DNA of 64,000 bases, taken from contig NZ_DLHA01000043.1 in the NCBI RefSeq assembly GCF_002482975.1, forward strand, positions 94,335-158,334, written 5' to 3'. This document shows, piece by piece, positions 1-6,656 of the stretch. The position numbers and the translations under genes are program-made. The stretch comes from Flavobacterium sp. UBA7680. Its GTDB lineage: Bacteria; Bacteroidota; Bacteroidia; Flavobacteriales; Flavobacteriaceae. Each line of letters starts with the position of its first letter. The first letter of the stretch is position 1. The notes under the pieces are model-generated. The model was not told where the DNA came from and searched no databases. It saw nothing but the letters and a program-made list of their open reading frames with translations.

Positions 1-268
1 CTGCAACTAACGATTGATTCATTTTTGCTGTAAAAATTTCTATCTCTGTATTACCTTCGAGAACGAAAGAGTCTAATGACTGCTGTAAAACAATTTCAGA
101 GAAAGTACTCAGCTCTTTTACCAGTTCCAAATGCAGTTTTTCTTTGGCATTATCTGGTAATTCTAATTTTAAGCCCTCCAGAAAAGATTCTGTATAAGGA
201 AGAATGATTTCGACAAAAGGAATTGTTTCAAAACTTTTGCTAATAAATGGGGTTGATTGATTATTCAT
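1..268 (-). CDS. Probable LanM-type (class II lanthipeptide) synthetase, N-terminal fragment
   Basis: An open frame starts at ATG 268 and runs off the left edge, giving 89 residues with no stop. The start MNNQSTPF is followed by PFVEIILPYTESFLEGL and then a helical stretch with LVKELSTFSEIVLQQSLDSF. This pattern (a PF..ILP segment, then helices rich in Leu ending near a conserved aromatic) is how the dehydratase region (DUF4135) of LanM enzymes usually begins. LanM enzymes phosphorylate and dehydrate Ser/Thr in a precursor and may cyclise with Cys. It is the last visible gene downstream of six NHLP precursors on the same strand, and NHLP precursors are commonly paired with LanM enzymes. The call rests on a short N-terminus plus context; catalytic residues and the zinc-binding cyclase domain lie outside the window. 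Confidence 0.5.
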   Translation of the reverse strand, partial: MNNQSTPFISKSFETIPFVEIILPYTESFLEGLKLELPDNAKEKLHLELVKELSTFSEIVLQQSLDSFVLEGNTEIEIFTAKMNQSLVA

Positions 269-361
269 TTTCTAAGGCTTTAGTGTGAAAAGAATGCTGA
301 ATGATAAAAGATGTAATGCTGTTTTTTATTTACTACAAAACTGGAGAATGTTTTAAAAATT

Positions 362-398
362 AAAAACACCCTTCGCTTGCACACAGGGTGTATTTTAT
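362..398 (-). terminator. Rho-independent terminator-like hairpin before the LanM-like gene
   Basis: On the minus strand a 7-bp stem (ACACCCT at 391-385 and AGGGTGT at 372-366) with a 12-base loop is followed by TTTTTAATTTTT. It lies between the small membrane protein and the LanM-like start, so it may attenuate rather than end the transcript. Confidence 0.5.
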
Positions 399-412
399 AT
401 TGATCGAATAGT

Positions 413-580
413 TTACGATTTCTTATTCTTGTTTAGCTGAACTACGCTGTAAAACAGTACGATAATGGCCAAAATAAAACTGGCTGTTCCCAGAAAATTA
501 TATTTAAAGCTTACTAATACTGATCCGGAAATTACTAAAAAGATCCCTGCGAATAATGATATTTGTCCGTGCTTTTCCAT
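413..580 (-). CDS. Small two-helix membrane protein, 55 aa, unknown function
   Basis: ATG at 580 and TAA at 413-415 give 55 residues beginning MEKHGQISLF. Two hydrophobic segments (about residues 8-24 and 32-48) are separated by a short loop with KYN, and the tail is basic (NKNKKS), so this should be a small inner-membrane hairpin with its C-terminus in the cytoplasm. I recognise no family. It lies between the last NHLP precursor and the LanM-like gene, same strand, so a role in the RiPP locus (immunity or an export accessory) is possible but is inference from position only. Confidence 0.55.
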   Translation of the reverse strand: MEKHGQISLFAGIFLVISGSVLVSFKYNFLGTASFILAIIVLFYSVVQLNKNKKS

Positions 581-597
581 CTTTTTAAATTTTAGAG

Positions 598-654
598 AAA
601 ACCCTTGAATCTTATTTCAAAATTTTAATAAACTTCGAATTGTTCAAGGGTTTT
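598..654. terminator. Long-loop inverted repeat after the NHLP precursor array
   Basis: A perfect 12-bp inverted repeat (AAAACCCTTGAA at 598-609, TTCAAGGGTTTT at 643-654) with a 33-base AT-rich loop lies just downstream of the last precursor. T-rich runs follow on both sides, better on the plus strand. It could set the relative levels of precursor and downstream gene mRNA. Confidence 0.4.
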
Positions 655-680
655 TATTTTATTATTTTATTTTTCATTTC

Positions 681-1037
681 TTAATGAAGGTAATCCCATA
701 AAGCTGCAGCTCCAAAGCCGCCGGCTACAGTACCAACCACAACAACTAAAGTTAAAGGAGTAAGACCACCTGCAACGATTTCTAATTGCTCAGAAGATAA
801 TTCTAACTCGTCTAATTTTGGTTCAGCCGGAATATTGAAGTAAATGATTGAATCACTGCTTTGATCTTCAACTACAACTCTTTTGTTGCTTGATGATTTT
901 TTACCAGTAACCGCTTCAATAGCTGCTTGAGGGTTAGTTAATAATTGATTTTTAAAGTCAGGGCTTTGCCATGCTTTTTCGACTAGAGTTTTTAATAATT
1001 CTTGTCCTTGTATTTGAGCGTCTTGTGAAATTTTCAT
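681..1037 (-). CDS. NHLP-family RiPP precursor 1
   Basis: This 118-residue peptide has a long leader that resembles the nitrile hydratase alpha subunit. The KAWQSPDFKNQLLTNP motif (residues 21-36) and an acidic end, LSSEQLEIVAGG, mark residues 1-91 as leader, with cleavage expected after GG91. The 27-residue core is hydrophobic, beginning LTPLTLVVVV and ending WDYLH. It looks like a membrane-inserting helix and holds three Thr and no Cys. NHLP leaders are known to recruit modifying enzymes and a C39-peptidase ABC transporter that cuts after the double Gly; neither peptidase nor transporter is visible here. It is the last of six tandem precursors, 17 bp after precursor 2. Confidence 0.85.
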   Translation of the reverse strand: MKISQDAQIQGQELLKTLVEKAWQSPDFKNQLLTNPQAAIEAVTGKKSSSNKRVVVEDQSSDSIIYFNIPAEPKLDELELSSEQLEIVAGGLTPLTLVVVVGTVAGGFGAAALWDYLH

Positions 1038-1054
1038 GTCTGTAAGATTTTAAA

Positions 1055-1414
1055 TTATTGATTATAAAGTTGTACTCCTGCTGCAAATGCTGCTACACCT
1101 AATGCATAAAGTCCTATGACAACTGCTGGTGTAAGTCCGCCTGCAACTAATTCTAACTGCTCTTCAGTTAATTCTAAACCGTCCAGGTTTGGCTCTGCAG
1201 GAATATTAAAATAAATTACAGATTCGTTGGTTTGATCTTCAACTACAATGTTTTGATTTTCTGGCAATACAAAGCTTTTGTTTGTAAACTCCTGAATTGT
1301 TGCTAGAGGATTTTTTACTAATTGGTCTTTAAAAGCTGCACTTTCCCATGCTTTTTCTACAAGACCTTTCATTAATTCTGCTCCTTTTTCCTGATGTTCT
1401 TTAGTATATTTCAT
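1055..1414 (-). CDS. NHLP-family RiPP precursor 2
   Basis: This 119-residue precursor has leader residues 1-93, with KAWESAAFKDQLVKNP (21-36), the central VVEDQTNESVIYFNIPAEP strand region and the terminal QLELVAGG. The leader is most like that of precursor 1; both have a longer N-terminus than the other five. The 26-residue core (LTPAVVIGLY...VQLYNQ) is hydrophobic with Ala/Gly-rich zipper-like spacing, one Thr and no Cys. It differs in sequence from core 1 but is similar in character, so cores 1 and 2 may be partner peptides. The gap to precursor 3 is 39 bp, consistent with one transcript. Confidence 0.85.
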   Translation of the reverse strand: MKYTKEHQEKGAELMKGLVEKAWESAAFKDQLVKNPLATIQEFTNKSFVLPENQNIVVEDQTNESVIYFNIPAEPNLDGLELTEEQLELVAGGLTPAVVIGLYALGVAAFAAGVQLYNQ

Positions 1415-1453
1415 CTTTATATTTTTTATATTGTTAATAGAATAGTGGGTTGA

Positions 1454-1804
1454 TTAGATTGTTTCGATTGGAATAGTTGGAAAAGTTGGTGAAGGAAACC
1501 AAGGTGGTATTATTCCAATTGGAGGCCATATAGCGATACCACCAGCAACAGACTCTAACTGTTCTTCACTTAATTGTGCATCTGCTGATTGTTTTACCGC
1601 AGCCGGAATGTTGATGTAAATAACAGAATCATCTGTTTGATCTCTCACCACAATTGTTTTACCAGCAGGTAAATCCAATTTTTTTCCTGCAAATTTTTCA
1701 ATTGCAGCAACAGGATTAGCAATTAATTCTTTTTTAAAATCAGCATTTTCCCATGCTTTTTGTACTAGCTCTGCATAAAGCTTTTGTTCTTGTGTGAATT
1801 CCAT
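1454..1804 (-). CDS. NHLP-family RiPP precursor 3, Pro/aromatic core
   Basis: A 116-residue precursor. I place the start at ATG 1804 (MEFTQEQKLY) because it aligns with the starts of precursors 4 and 5; a longer frame up to 1909 would overlap precursor 4 and add unrelated residues. The leader is residues 1-89, ending QLESVAGG. The 27-residue core has seven Pro plus Trp and Phe (IAIWPPIGIIPPWFPSPTF at its start), one Ser, three Thr and no Cys. A Pro-rich core cannot form a helix, which sets it apart from cores 1 and 2 and suggests a different mode of action or a different modification. Gap to precursor 4 is 29 bp. Confidence 0.85.
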   Translation of the reverse strand: MEFTQEQKLYAELVQKAWENADFKKELIANPVAAIEKFAGKKLDLPAGKTIVVRDQTDDSVIYINIPAAVKQSADAQLSEEQLESVAGGIAIWPPIGIIPPWFPSPTFPTIPIETI

Positions 1805-1833
1805 GATATAATATTTTAGATTGGTTAATTTAT

Positions 1834-2187
1834 TTAGAAAAGAAGAATATCTTTTGGGAATGTTGGAGTTGGGTGCCATATTCCACCTGGAAAATCCGGT
1901 GGGAAACATCCTCCTTCAATAACACCGCCAGCAGCAGCTTCTAGTTGATCATCAGTTAATTCTGTATCTGCATATTTTGTCGAAACAGGAATGTTGATAT
2001 AAATAGTAGAGTCGCTGGTTTGGTCTTTTACTACTAATGTTTTACCTGCAGGCAGATTCAATTTTTTACCAGTAAATTTTTCGATTGCAGCTACCGGGTT
2101 TGATACCAATTCATTTTTAAAGGCAGCGTCTTCCCATGCTTTTTGCACAATATCTGCGTAAATCTTTTGTTCTTGAGTTAATTCCAT
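1834..2187 (-). CDS. NHLP-family RiPP precursor 4, Pro/Gly core with the only core Cys
   Basis: A 117-residue precursor with leader 1-88 ending QLEAAAGG. The leader is nearly the same as in precursors 3 and 5 (MELTQEQKIYADIVQKAWED, PVAAIEKFTGKKLNLPAGKT). The 29-residue core begins VIEGGCFPPDFPGG and contains the single Cys found in any of the seven cores, two Thr and no Ser. It shares the PTPTFP/PSPTFP element with core 3, so cores 3 and 4 look like diverged duplicates. One Cys with Thr residues C-terminal to it could in principle form one thioether ring. Confidence 0.85.
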   Translation of the reverse strand: MELTQEQKIYADIVQKAWEDAAFKNELVSNPVAAIEKFTGKKLNLPAGKTLVVKDQTSDSTIYINIPVSTKYADTELTDDQLEAAAGGVIEGGCFPPDFPGGIWHPTPTFPKDILLF

Positions 2188-2218
2188 GATACTTAAGTTT
2201 ATATAGGTTAGTGTTTTG

Positions 2219-2551
2219 TTAGCTTAACAACCATTTAGCAAGTGGAATACCGATATATTCTATTGCTAGTTCAGCAGGAGTTGTATAACCTCCGGCAACA
2301 ATTTCTAATTCTTTTTCACTTAATTCTACATCATCTAAATTTGCTTTAGCAGGCAGATTAATGTAAATTGTAGAATCATCAGTCTGATCTCTTACTACTA
2401 ATGTTTTTCCTTCTGGTAAAGTCATTTTTTTACCAATTACTTTTTCAATTGCAGCTAATGGGTTTTGCACTAATTCTTTTTTAAATTCTGCATCTTCCCA
2501 TGCTCTTTGTACGATCTGTGCGTACAATTTTTGTTCTTGTGTAAATTCCAT
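2219..2551 (-). CDS. NHLP-family RiPP precursor 5, amphipathic core
   Basis: A 110-residue precursor with leader 1-88 (MEFTQEQKLYAQIVQRAWED, then VVRDQTDDSTIYINLPA, then ELEIVAGG). The 22-residue core begins YTTPAELAIEY and ends KWLLS. It holds two Thr, one Ser, one Lys and two Glu and could form an amphipathic helix after the Pro; there is no Cys. The leader DNA and protein are very close to precursor 3, so recent duplication of the leader with replacement of the core is likely. A 105-bp gap separates it from precursor 6. Confidence 0.85.
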   Translation of the reverse strand: MEFTQEQKLYAQIVQRAWEDAEFKKELVQNPLAAIEKVIGKKMTLPEGKTLVVRDQTDDSTIYINLPAKANLDDVELSEKELEIVAGGYTTPAELAIEYIGIPLAKWLLS

Positions 2552-2656
2552 GATAATAAATTTTTAAAGTTGATTAATAGTAATCGTTGATTTAAAGTAT
2601 GTAAGAGGGCTGGTTTAGAAATTAAACAGGGTTACTATTTAATTTGCCCTTTTATT

Positions 2657-2989
2657 TTAAACTATGATGTAATCTTTTAAGGCAGGAAATAAATTATTGA
2701 CTAAATCAATCCATACTGTTTGTCCGCCTCCGGCAATAATCTCTAATTGTTCTTCTGATAGTTGAATATCTTCTATGTTGGGTTCACTTGGAATATTCAT
2801 GTAAACTTTAGACTTATCTGTTTGATCGTTTACTACAAGTGTTTTTCCTTCGGGTAATACAATTTTAGCTCCGGTTAGATTTTCGATTGCTTTTATAGGA
2901 TCTGCAATTAAGCTTTTTCTAAAATTAGCATCTTCCCAGGCTTTAGAAATTACCAATCGTAAAACCTCTTCTTCTTTTTTCTGTTCCAT
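2657..2989 (-). CDS. NHLP-family RiPP precursor 6
   Basis: A 110-residue precursor with leader 1-88 (SKAWEDANFRKSLIADP, LPEGKTLVVNDQTDKS, QLEIIAGG). The 22-residue core GQTVWIDLVNNLFPALKDY.. is amphipathic with Trp and Phe, one Thr and no Ser or Cys. With a single hydroxyl residue and no thiol it cannot become a lanthionine peptide, so any modification must be of another kind, or it acts unmodified. Its upstream region (3000-3070) carries a sequence block also found upstream of precursor 7, so transcription of the six-precursor run probably starts here. Confidence 0.85.
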   Translation of the reverse strand: MEQKKEEEVLRLVISKAWEDANFRKSLIADPIKAIENLTGAKIVLPEGKTLVVNDQTDKSKVYMNIPSEPNIEDIQLSEEQLEIIAGGGQTVWIDLVNNLFPALKDYIIV

Positions 2990-3009
2990 GATTTATTTCC
3001 TTTTGTATA

Positions 3010-3065
3010 ATGTAAAATTAGTCCTTCAAAATATTATAAAAATGCCAAAAAAACTGACAAAACAT
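3010..3065 (-). promoter_or_regulatory. Conserved upstream element, copy A (precursor 6 and array)
   Basis: On the minus strand TTTTGTCAGT then TTTTTTGGCA (3061-3042) is followed after 22 bases by TAATTTTACA. Copy B upstream of precursor 7 has the same two blocks at the same 22-base spacing while the DNA between them differs. I infer a promoter or regulator site; it does not match the usual TTG-N19-TAnnTTTG pattern well. Confidence 0.5.
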
Positions 3066-3068
3066 TGT

Positions 3069-5069
3069 TTATATATAACTGTGATCTAATACTATAGGGG
3101 TATTTACCAGTGAAATAGCGCTTTTCTCGACAAAATACATTTTGATCTCTCCTTTGCCTTTTGCATAAATTTTACCGCGGTATTCAAACACAAAAGATTC
3201 TTCGTCCTTAATTAAATTATATAGCGATTCGCTTATGTTCACTTTTTCTACCATTCCGTTGCTTTCAATTCGGCTTGCTGTATTCACCGTATCGCCCCAA
3301 ACATCGTATTGAAACTTTTTTACTCCCACGATTCCCGCTACAATAGGTCCGGCGTGAATACCCAAACGCATTTCAAAAGCCGGCACATCTGCCGCTATAT
3401 TGATTATTTTTCTTTGAATCATAAATTCCTGCATTTCTAATGCGGCAGAAACAATGTTTTTTAATGAATTTTTATCTGGATTAGGAATACCGCCCGCAGC
3501 CATGTAAGAATCTCCAATGGTTTTGATTTTTTCGATATTGTACTTATCAGAGATAAAGTCAAATGCTTTAAAGCACACATTTATTTCTTCAACAAGATTT
3601 TGCGGCGTCATTTTTTCTGCAGTCTGTGTAAAAGATTTAAAATCAGTAAATAGAATAGAAACCAGATTAAAATCGCGGGCATTTACAAAGCCCTTTTCTT
3701 TTAGTTCTTCGGCTATTTCTTCTGGCAGAATGTTGAGCAGTAATTTTTCTGAACGGTCTTTTTCTATCGTTAATTCTTTTCTGGATCTTCTAACATAATT
3801 TAATCTGTTCCATAAAGCGATCGTAATCAATAGGATAAAGCCAAGAGAGATAATGATTAAGTTTCGTTGTTTTTCTTTCTTTTGAACTTCTTCTTTATGT
3901 TTAAGATCAATTTTATGCACTTTTGTAACATAGGCAATACTGTCAATCAACATTGCTTTTTGAAACTCCATATTCAATACTTTATTCGAAGTTTCTTCAG
4001 ATTGTAAACTATCTTTATAATCATTTGACTTTTCGTAGTAATGAAGTGCCAGATTATTGTTGCCTCTTGCTTTATAAGTTTCGTAAAGGCATTTGCAGGC
4101 ATCTTTTTTTACGGATAATGCTCCAAGACTTTCTGCAATATCCAGTCCTGTTTTACATTTTTTAAGTGCTTTATCACTCTTGCCAAGTTTGTTTAATATG
4201 CTGCCAATTGCTACTTGTGTAATGCTTATATATTGTAAACTGTTTATTTTTTGGGAAGAGGCTAAACAAAGATTATAATAGGATAGGGATTTGGTAAGAT
4301 CACCCTGAGTATTAAAAAGTTCTCCCAAATTATAAAGTACTTCTATTGTTTTTTGCTTGTCGTCTATTTTATTTGCAATAGCCAAAGCCTGATTGAAAAA
4401 TTCATTTGCTTTTGCATATTCTTTTTGCATCATGTAAATTTTGCCTGCTCCATTTAGGTTATGAGAAATCCCTATGGAATCTTTTAATTCTCGATAAATG
4501 GCATTGGCTTTTTGAGAATAAACCATCGCATTAGAATAATCTCTAATGTCAACATAAATTCCTCCAATGTTTTGTGTAGCGGCGGCAATGACTTTTTTAT
4601 CGCCTATTTTTGTTTGAATTTTAATGACTTGAGTGTAAAAGTCCAGTGCTTTGGGATAGTTGCCTAAATAATAATAAACTGCTCCCATATTATTTAATGC
4701 TGCGGCAACTCCTTTATGAAAATTGGCTTTTTCATAAGTTTTCTTGCATTTTGTGAAGTAAGAAAGGGCTTTTAAATAATCTCCCTGATAATAGTAGTTT
4801 GTTGCTATTTTATTATAACTGTCTCCAATACCTTTTTGATTGTTAGATTTTTGATAAATCTTTAAACCTTTTTCGAACAAAGACATTGCCTCTAAAAATT
4901 TTCCGGCATTCTGGCATTTTTCTCCCACGTTTAATAAACTATCAGCAGTTTGTTTATTTTCAGGAATATTTTCCAAGTCACGTTTAGATGACACTTTTGA
5001 TTGTGCATCTAAACCTGTTCCGTTTATCAGAAATAAAAAAAACAATAAATATGTAAACAAGATTTTCAC
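3069..5069 (-). CDS. TPR-repeat membrane class III adenylate cyclase
   Basis: A 666-residue protein. It has a signal peptide (1-22), about eight TPR repeats (45-355), a linker with a coiled coil (365-400), one membrane helix (403-421) and a class III nucleotide cyclase domain (465-650). Metal-binding Asp476 (LFTDF) and Asp520 (TIGDSYMA) are present. Lys516 (EKIKTIGD) and Asp589 (YDVWGD) are the adenine-selecting pair, and Asn596 and Arg600 in NTASR are transition-state residues, so ATP is the predicted substrate and the product cAMP. The TPR part should face the periplasm and sense a peptide or protein. It lies between precursor 7 and the other precursors on the same strand, so it may be part of the RiPP locus as a sensor; that link is inference. 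Confidence 0.85.
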   Translation of the reverse strand: MKILFTYLLFFLFLINGTGLDAQSKVSSKRDLENIPENKQTADSLLNVGEKCQNAGKFLEAMSLFEKGLKIYQKSNNQKGIGDSYNKIATNYYYQGDYLKALSYFTKCKKTYEKANFHKGVAAALNNMGAVYYYLGNYPKALDFYTQVIKIQTKIGDKKVIAAATQNIGGIYVDIRDYSNAMVYSQKANAIYRELKDSIGISHNLNGAGKIYMMQKEYAKANEFFNQALAIANKIDDKQKTIEVLYNLGELFNTQGDLTKSLSYYNLCLASSQKINSLQYISITQVAIGSILNKLGKSDKALKKCKTGLDIAESLGALSVKKDACKCLYETYKARGNNNLALHYYEKSNDYKDSLQSEETSNKVLNMEFQKAMLIDSIAYVTKVHKIDLKHKEEVQKKEKQRNLIIISLGFILLITIALWNRLNYVRRSRKELTIEKDRSEKLLLNILPEEIAEELKEKGFVNARDFNLVSILFTDFKSFTQTAEKMTPQNLVEEINVCFKAFDFISDKYNIEKIKTIGDSYMAAGGIPNPDKNSLKNIVSAALEMQEFMIQRKIINIAADVPAFEMRLGIHAGPIVAGIVGVKKFQYDVWGDTVNTASRIESNGMVEKVNISESLYNLIKDEESFVFEYRGKIYAKGKGEIKMYFVEKSAISLVNTPIVLDHSYI

Positions 5070-5156
5070 AATAGTAGTTTTAAATTAAAAAACGCATATG
5101 TTCATAATGAGCACACACGTTTTTATTTCACGTTAACTATCCTGCGGTATTTGTTT

Positions 5157-5489
5157 TTAACCAAAAATACCTGGAGAATAATTACTAGCACTCACAATGA
5201 TAGGCGGTGTATGATCTGGCTCAGCTCCACCTGAAATTATATCCAATTGTTCTTCATTCAATTCCATATCCTCAAAGTCCGGTTCGGCAGGAATATTGAT
5301 AAAGATTGTTGAAGAATTGGACTGATCTACAAAGGCTATCGTTTTACCTTCTGGTAAATGGATTGGATGTCCTAAGAAATTTTCTATTGTCTCAACAGGA
5401 CCTTTTATTAAATTGTCCTTAAACACCGGATCGCTCCATGCTTTTTTTACAATAGATTCTAAAACCTTTTGTTCGTTAGTTAATTCCAT
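5157..5489 (-). CDS. NHLP-family RiPP precursor 7, split from the array
   Basis: A 110-residue precursor with leader 1-88. It keeps KKAWSDPVFKDNLIKGP and LPEGKTIAFVDQSNSS but ends QLDIISGG, so the residue before Gly-Gly is Ser where the others have Ala. The 22-residue core begins AEPDHTPPIIV and ends NYSPGIFG; it is more polar than the others, with one Thr, three Ser and no Cys. It lies upstream of the cyclase gene, 87 bp away with no clear terminator between, and has its own copy of the conserved upstream element. It may be the founding precursor of the operon. Confidence 0.83.
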   Translation of the reverse strand: MELTNEQKVLESIVKKAWSDPVFKDNLIKGPVETIENFLGHPIHLPEGKTIAFVDQSNSSTIFINIPAEPDFEDMELNEEQLDIISGGAEPDHTPPIIVSASNYSPGIFG

Positions 5490-5529
5490 TTTTTTGTGAT
5501 TTATAATTAGACCTAATTGTTCTGCTATT

Positions 5530-5592
5530 GTAAAATTATTTGCATTAGGTGATATAGAATTGCCAAATAGACTGACAAAAAGGTTGCTTTTT
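5530..5592 (-). promoter_or_regulatory. Conserved upstream element, copy B (precursor 7)
   Basis: On the minus strand TTTTGTCAGT then CTATTTGGCA is followed after 22 bases by TAATTTTACA, ending about 45 bp before the start codon. The blocks and spacing match copy A near 3010-3065. Confidence 0.5.
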
Positions 5593-5660
5593 TAGCCTTA
5601 TTTTTTACAATAGTTACTTGAAAAGTGGAAAGAAAATTGGAAAAGGGACTCAAAATTTTA

Positions 5661-5702
5661 ATAAAAAAAGCTGCTTCAAAATAATTATTTGAAGCAGCTT
5701 TT
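5661..5702 (-). terminator. Terminator of the ThiF-like gene
   Basis: A perfect 15-bp stem (AAAAGCTGCTTCAAA at 5666-5680 with its complement at 5688-5702) and a 7-base loop. On the minus strand the stem is followed by a T run, so it ends transcripts from the ThiF-like gene and isolates them from precursor 7. Confidence 0.8.
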
Positions 5703-5758
5703 AAGAAAAATCTTTTAAATTAGAGAAAATAAACTATGAAAATAGATTTTGTAAATTT

Positions 5759-6505
5759 CTATTTGATCGTCGTCAAATAAAACTCCGGAAATACTTTTAC
5801 GGGATTATTTGCAGCGATATCAAACGCAATATTGGCACAAATTCCGGCAACTAGCGAGGATGCAATGGAGAGTTGTGGAGGAGAAAGATTTTTACCTTCA
5901 TTTTTATATTGCTCCAGGATTTCTTCAAGCCATCGCTGAGGTTTTTCCCAAAATCTCATATAATCTAAAACATAATCGACTACATTAATTTCGGTAAATT
6001 TTTCATTTGGTTTTCTCAAGGATTCCAGTCCTTCTTCATCTGAAATAACTAATACCAATGCGCCCCATCCCAAATTATACGGATGCAAAACAGGTATTTT
6101 TTTCTTTTGGCAGATGGAATCAAACATAAGCGGAACATCTGAAGTAAAATCCAAAGCGTTAATAGCAATTTTATAATCTGTTATGTATTCTTCAACATTC
6201 TCCGGCGTTAAAAAACAATTGTAAATCGTAATTTTTGCGTTGCTGTTAATAGAAAGTAATCTTTCTTTAAGGGCTTCTACTTTTGGTTGTGAGATGTTTT
6301 TTTCAGTATAATTCTGTCTGTTTAAATTGGATAATTCGACAATATCTCCATCAATTATGGTCAGGGTTTCAAAACCTAATCTTAATAAACATTCTGCAAT
6401 AACACTTCCAATTCCGGCTCCGCCTAATAATATGGGTGTGTTTTTTATGGTTTCCTGTTCGTCAGGAGTAATATAAAGCCTATTTCTTATATGCCGTTCA
6501 TTCAT
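5759..6505 (-). CDS. ThiF/MoeB/HesA-family adenylyltransferase (E1-like)
   Basis: A 248-residue Rossmann-fold enzyme. It has the nucleotide loop GGAGIGS (28-34), Asp52 in IIDGDIVELSNLNRQ, the Asn62-Arg63-Gln64 motif, Lys75 in QPKVEALKERL and Asp119 in NALDF; together these are the ATP-binding signature of E1-like adenylating enzymes. There is no CxxC zinc pair, and no ThiS/MoaD-like carrier gene is nearby, so a thiamine or molybdopterin role is not supported. Family members in RiPP pathways activate peptide C-termini (for example MccB). Here it lies upstream of precursor 7 but behind its own terminator; acting on the NHLP peptides is a hypothesis. Family call is firm, substrate unknown. Confidence 0.8.
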   Translation of the reverse strand: MNERHIRNRLYITPDEQETIKNTPILLGGAGIGSVIAECLLRLGFETLTIIDGDIVELSNLNRQNYTEKNISQPKVEALKERLLSINSNAKITIYNCFLTPENVEEYITDYKIAINALDFTSDVPLMFDSICQKKKIPVLHPYNLGWGALVLVISDEEGLESLRKPNEKFTEINVVDYVLDYMRFWEKPQRWLEEILEQYKNEGKNLSPPQLSIASSLVAGICANIAFDIAANNPVKVFPEFYLTTIK

Positions 6506-6656
6506 GTTTATTTTTTTACAATAATTAAATTTTATTTTTTTTGAGTAGAGATAGGGGAGAACAAAAATACCTGAATTTTATAAGATGTGTTATTTTATAA
6601 ATCTATTTCATGGCTCAATTTTGCCTTGCCCTAAAAATTAAATATCTAACGATAGC

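Noticed and set aside
1454..1909. Longer 151-residue version of precursor 3
   Set aside because: The extra 35 residues overlap precursor 4 and have no leader similarity; ATG 1804 aligns with the paralogues.
3010..3065. Possible sigma-54 promoter (TGGCA) in the element upstream of precursors
   Set aside because: There is no TTGC/TGC at the fixed -12 distance after TGGCA in either copy.
3517..4278. Three plus-strand frames inside the adenylate cyclase gene
   Set aside because: They are antisense shadows of a gene with clear domains and have no recognisable motif.
5759..6505. ThiF-like gene as thiamine or molybdopterin biosynthesis
   Set aside because: No sulfur-carrier, thi or moa gene is near and the zinc CxxC pairs are absent.
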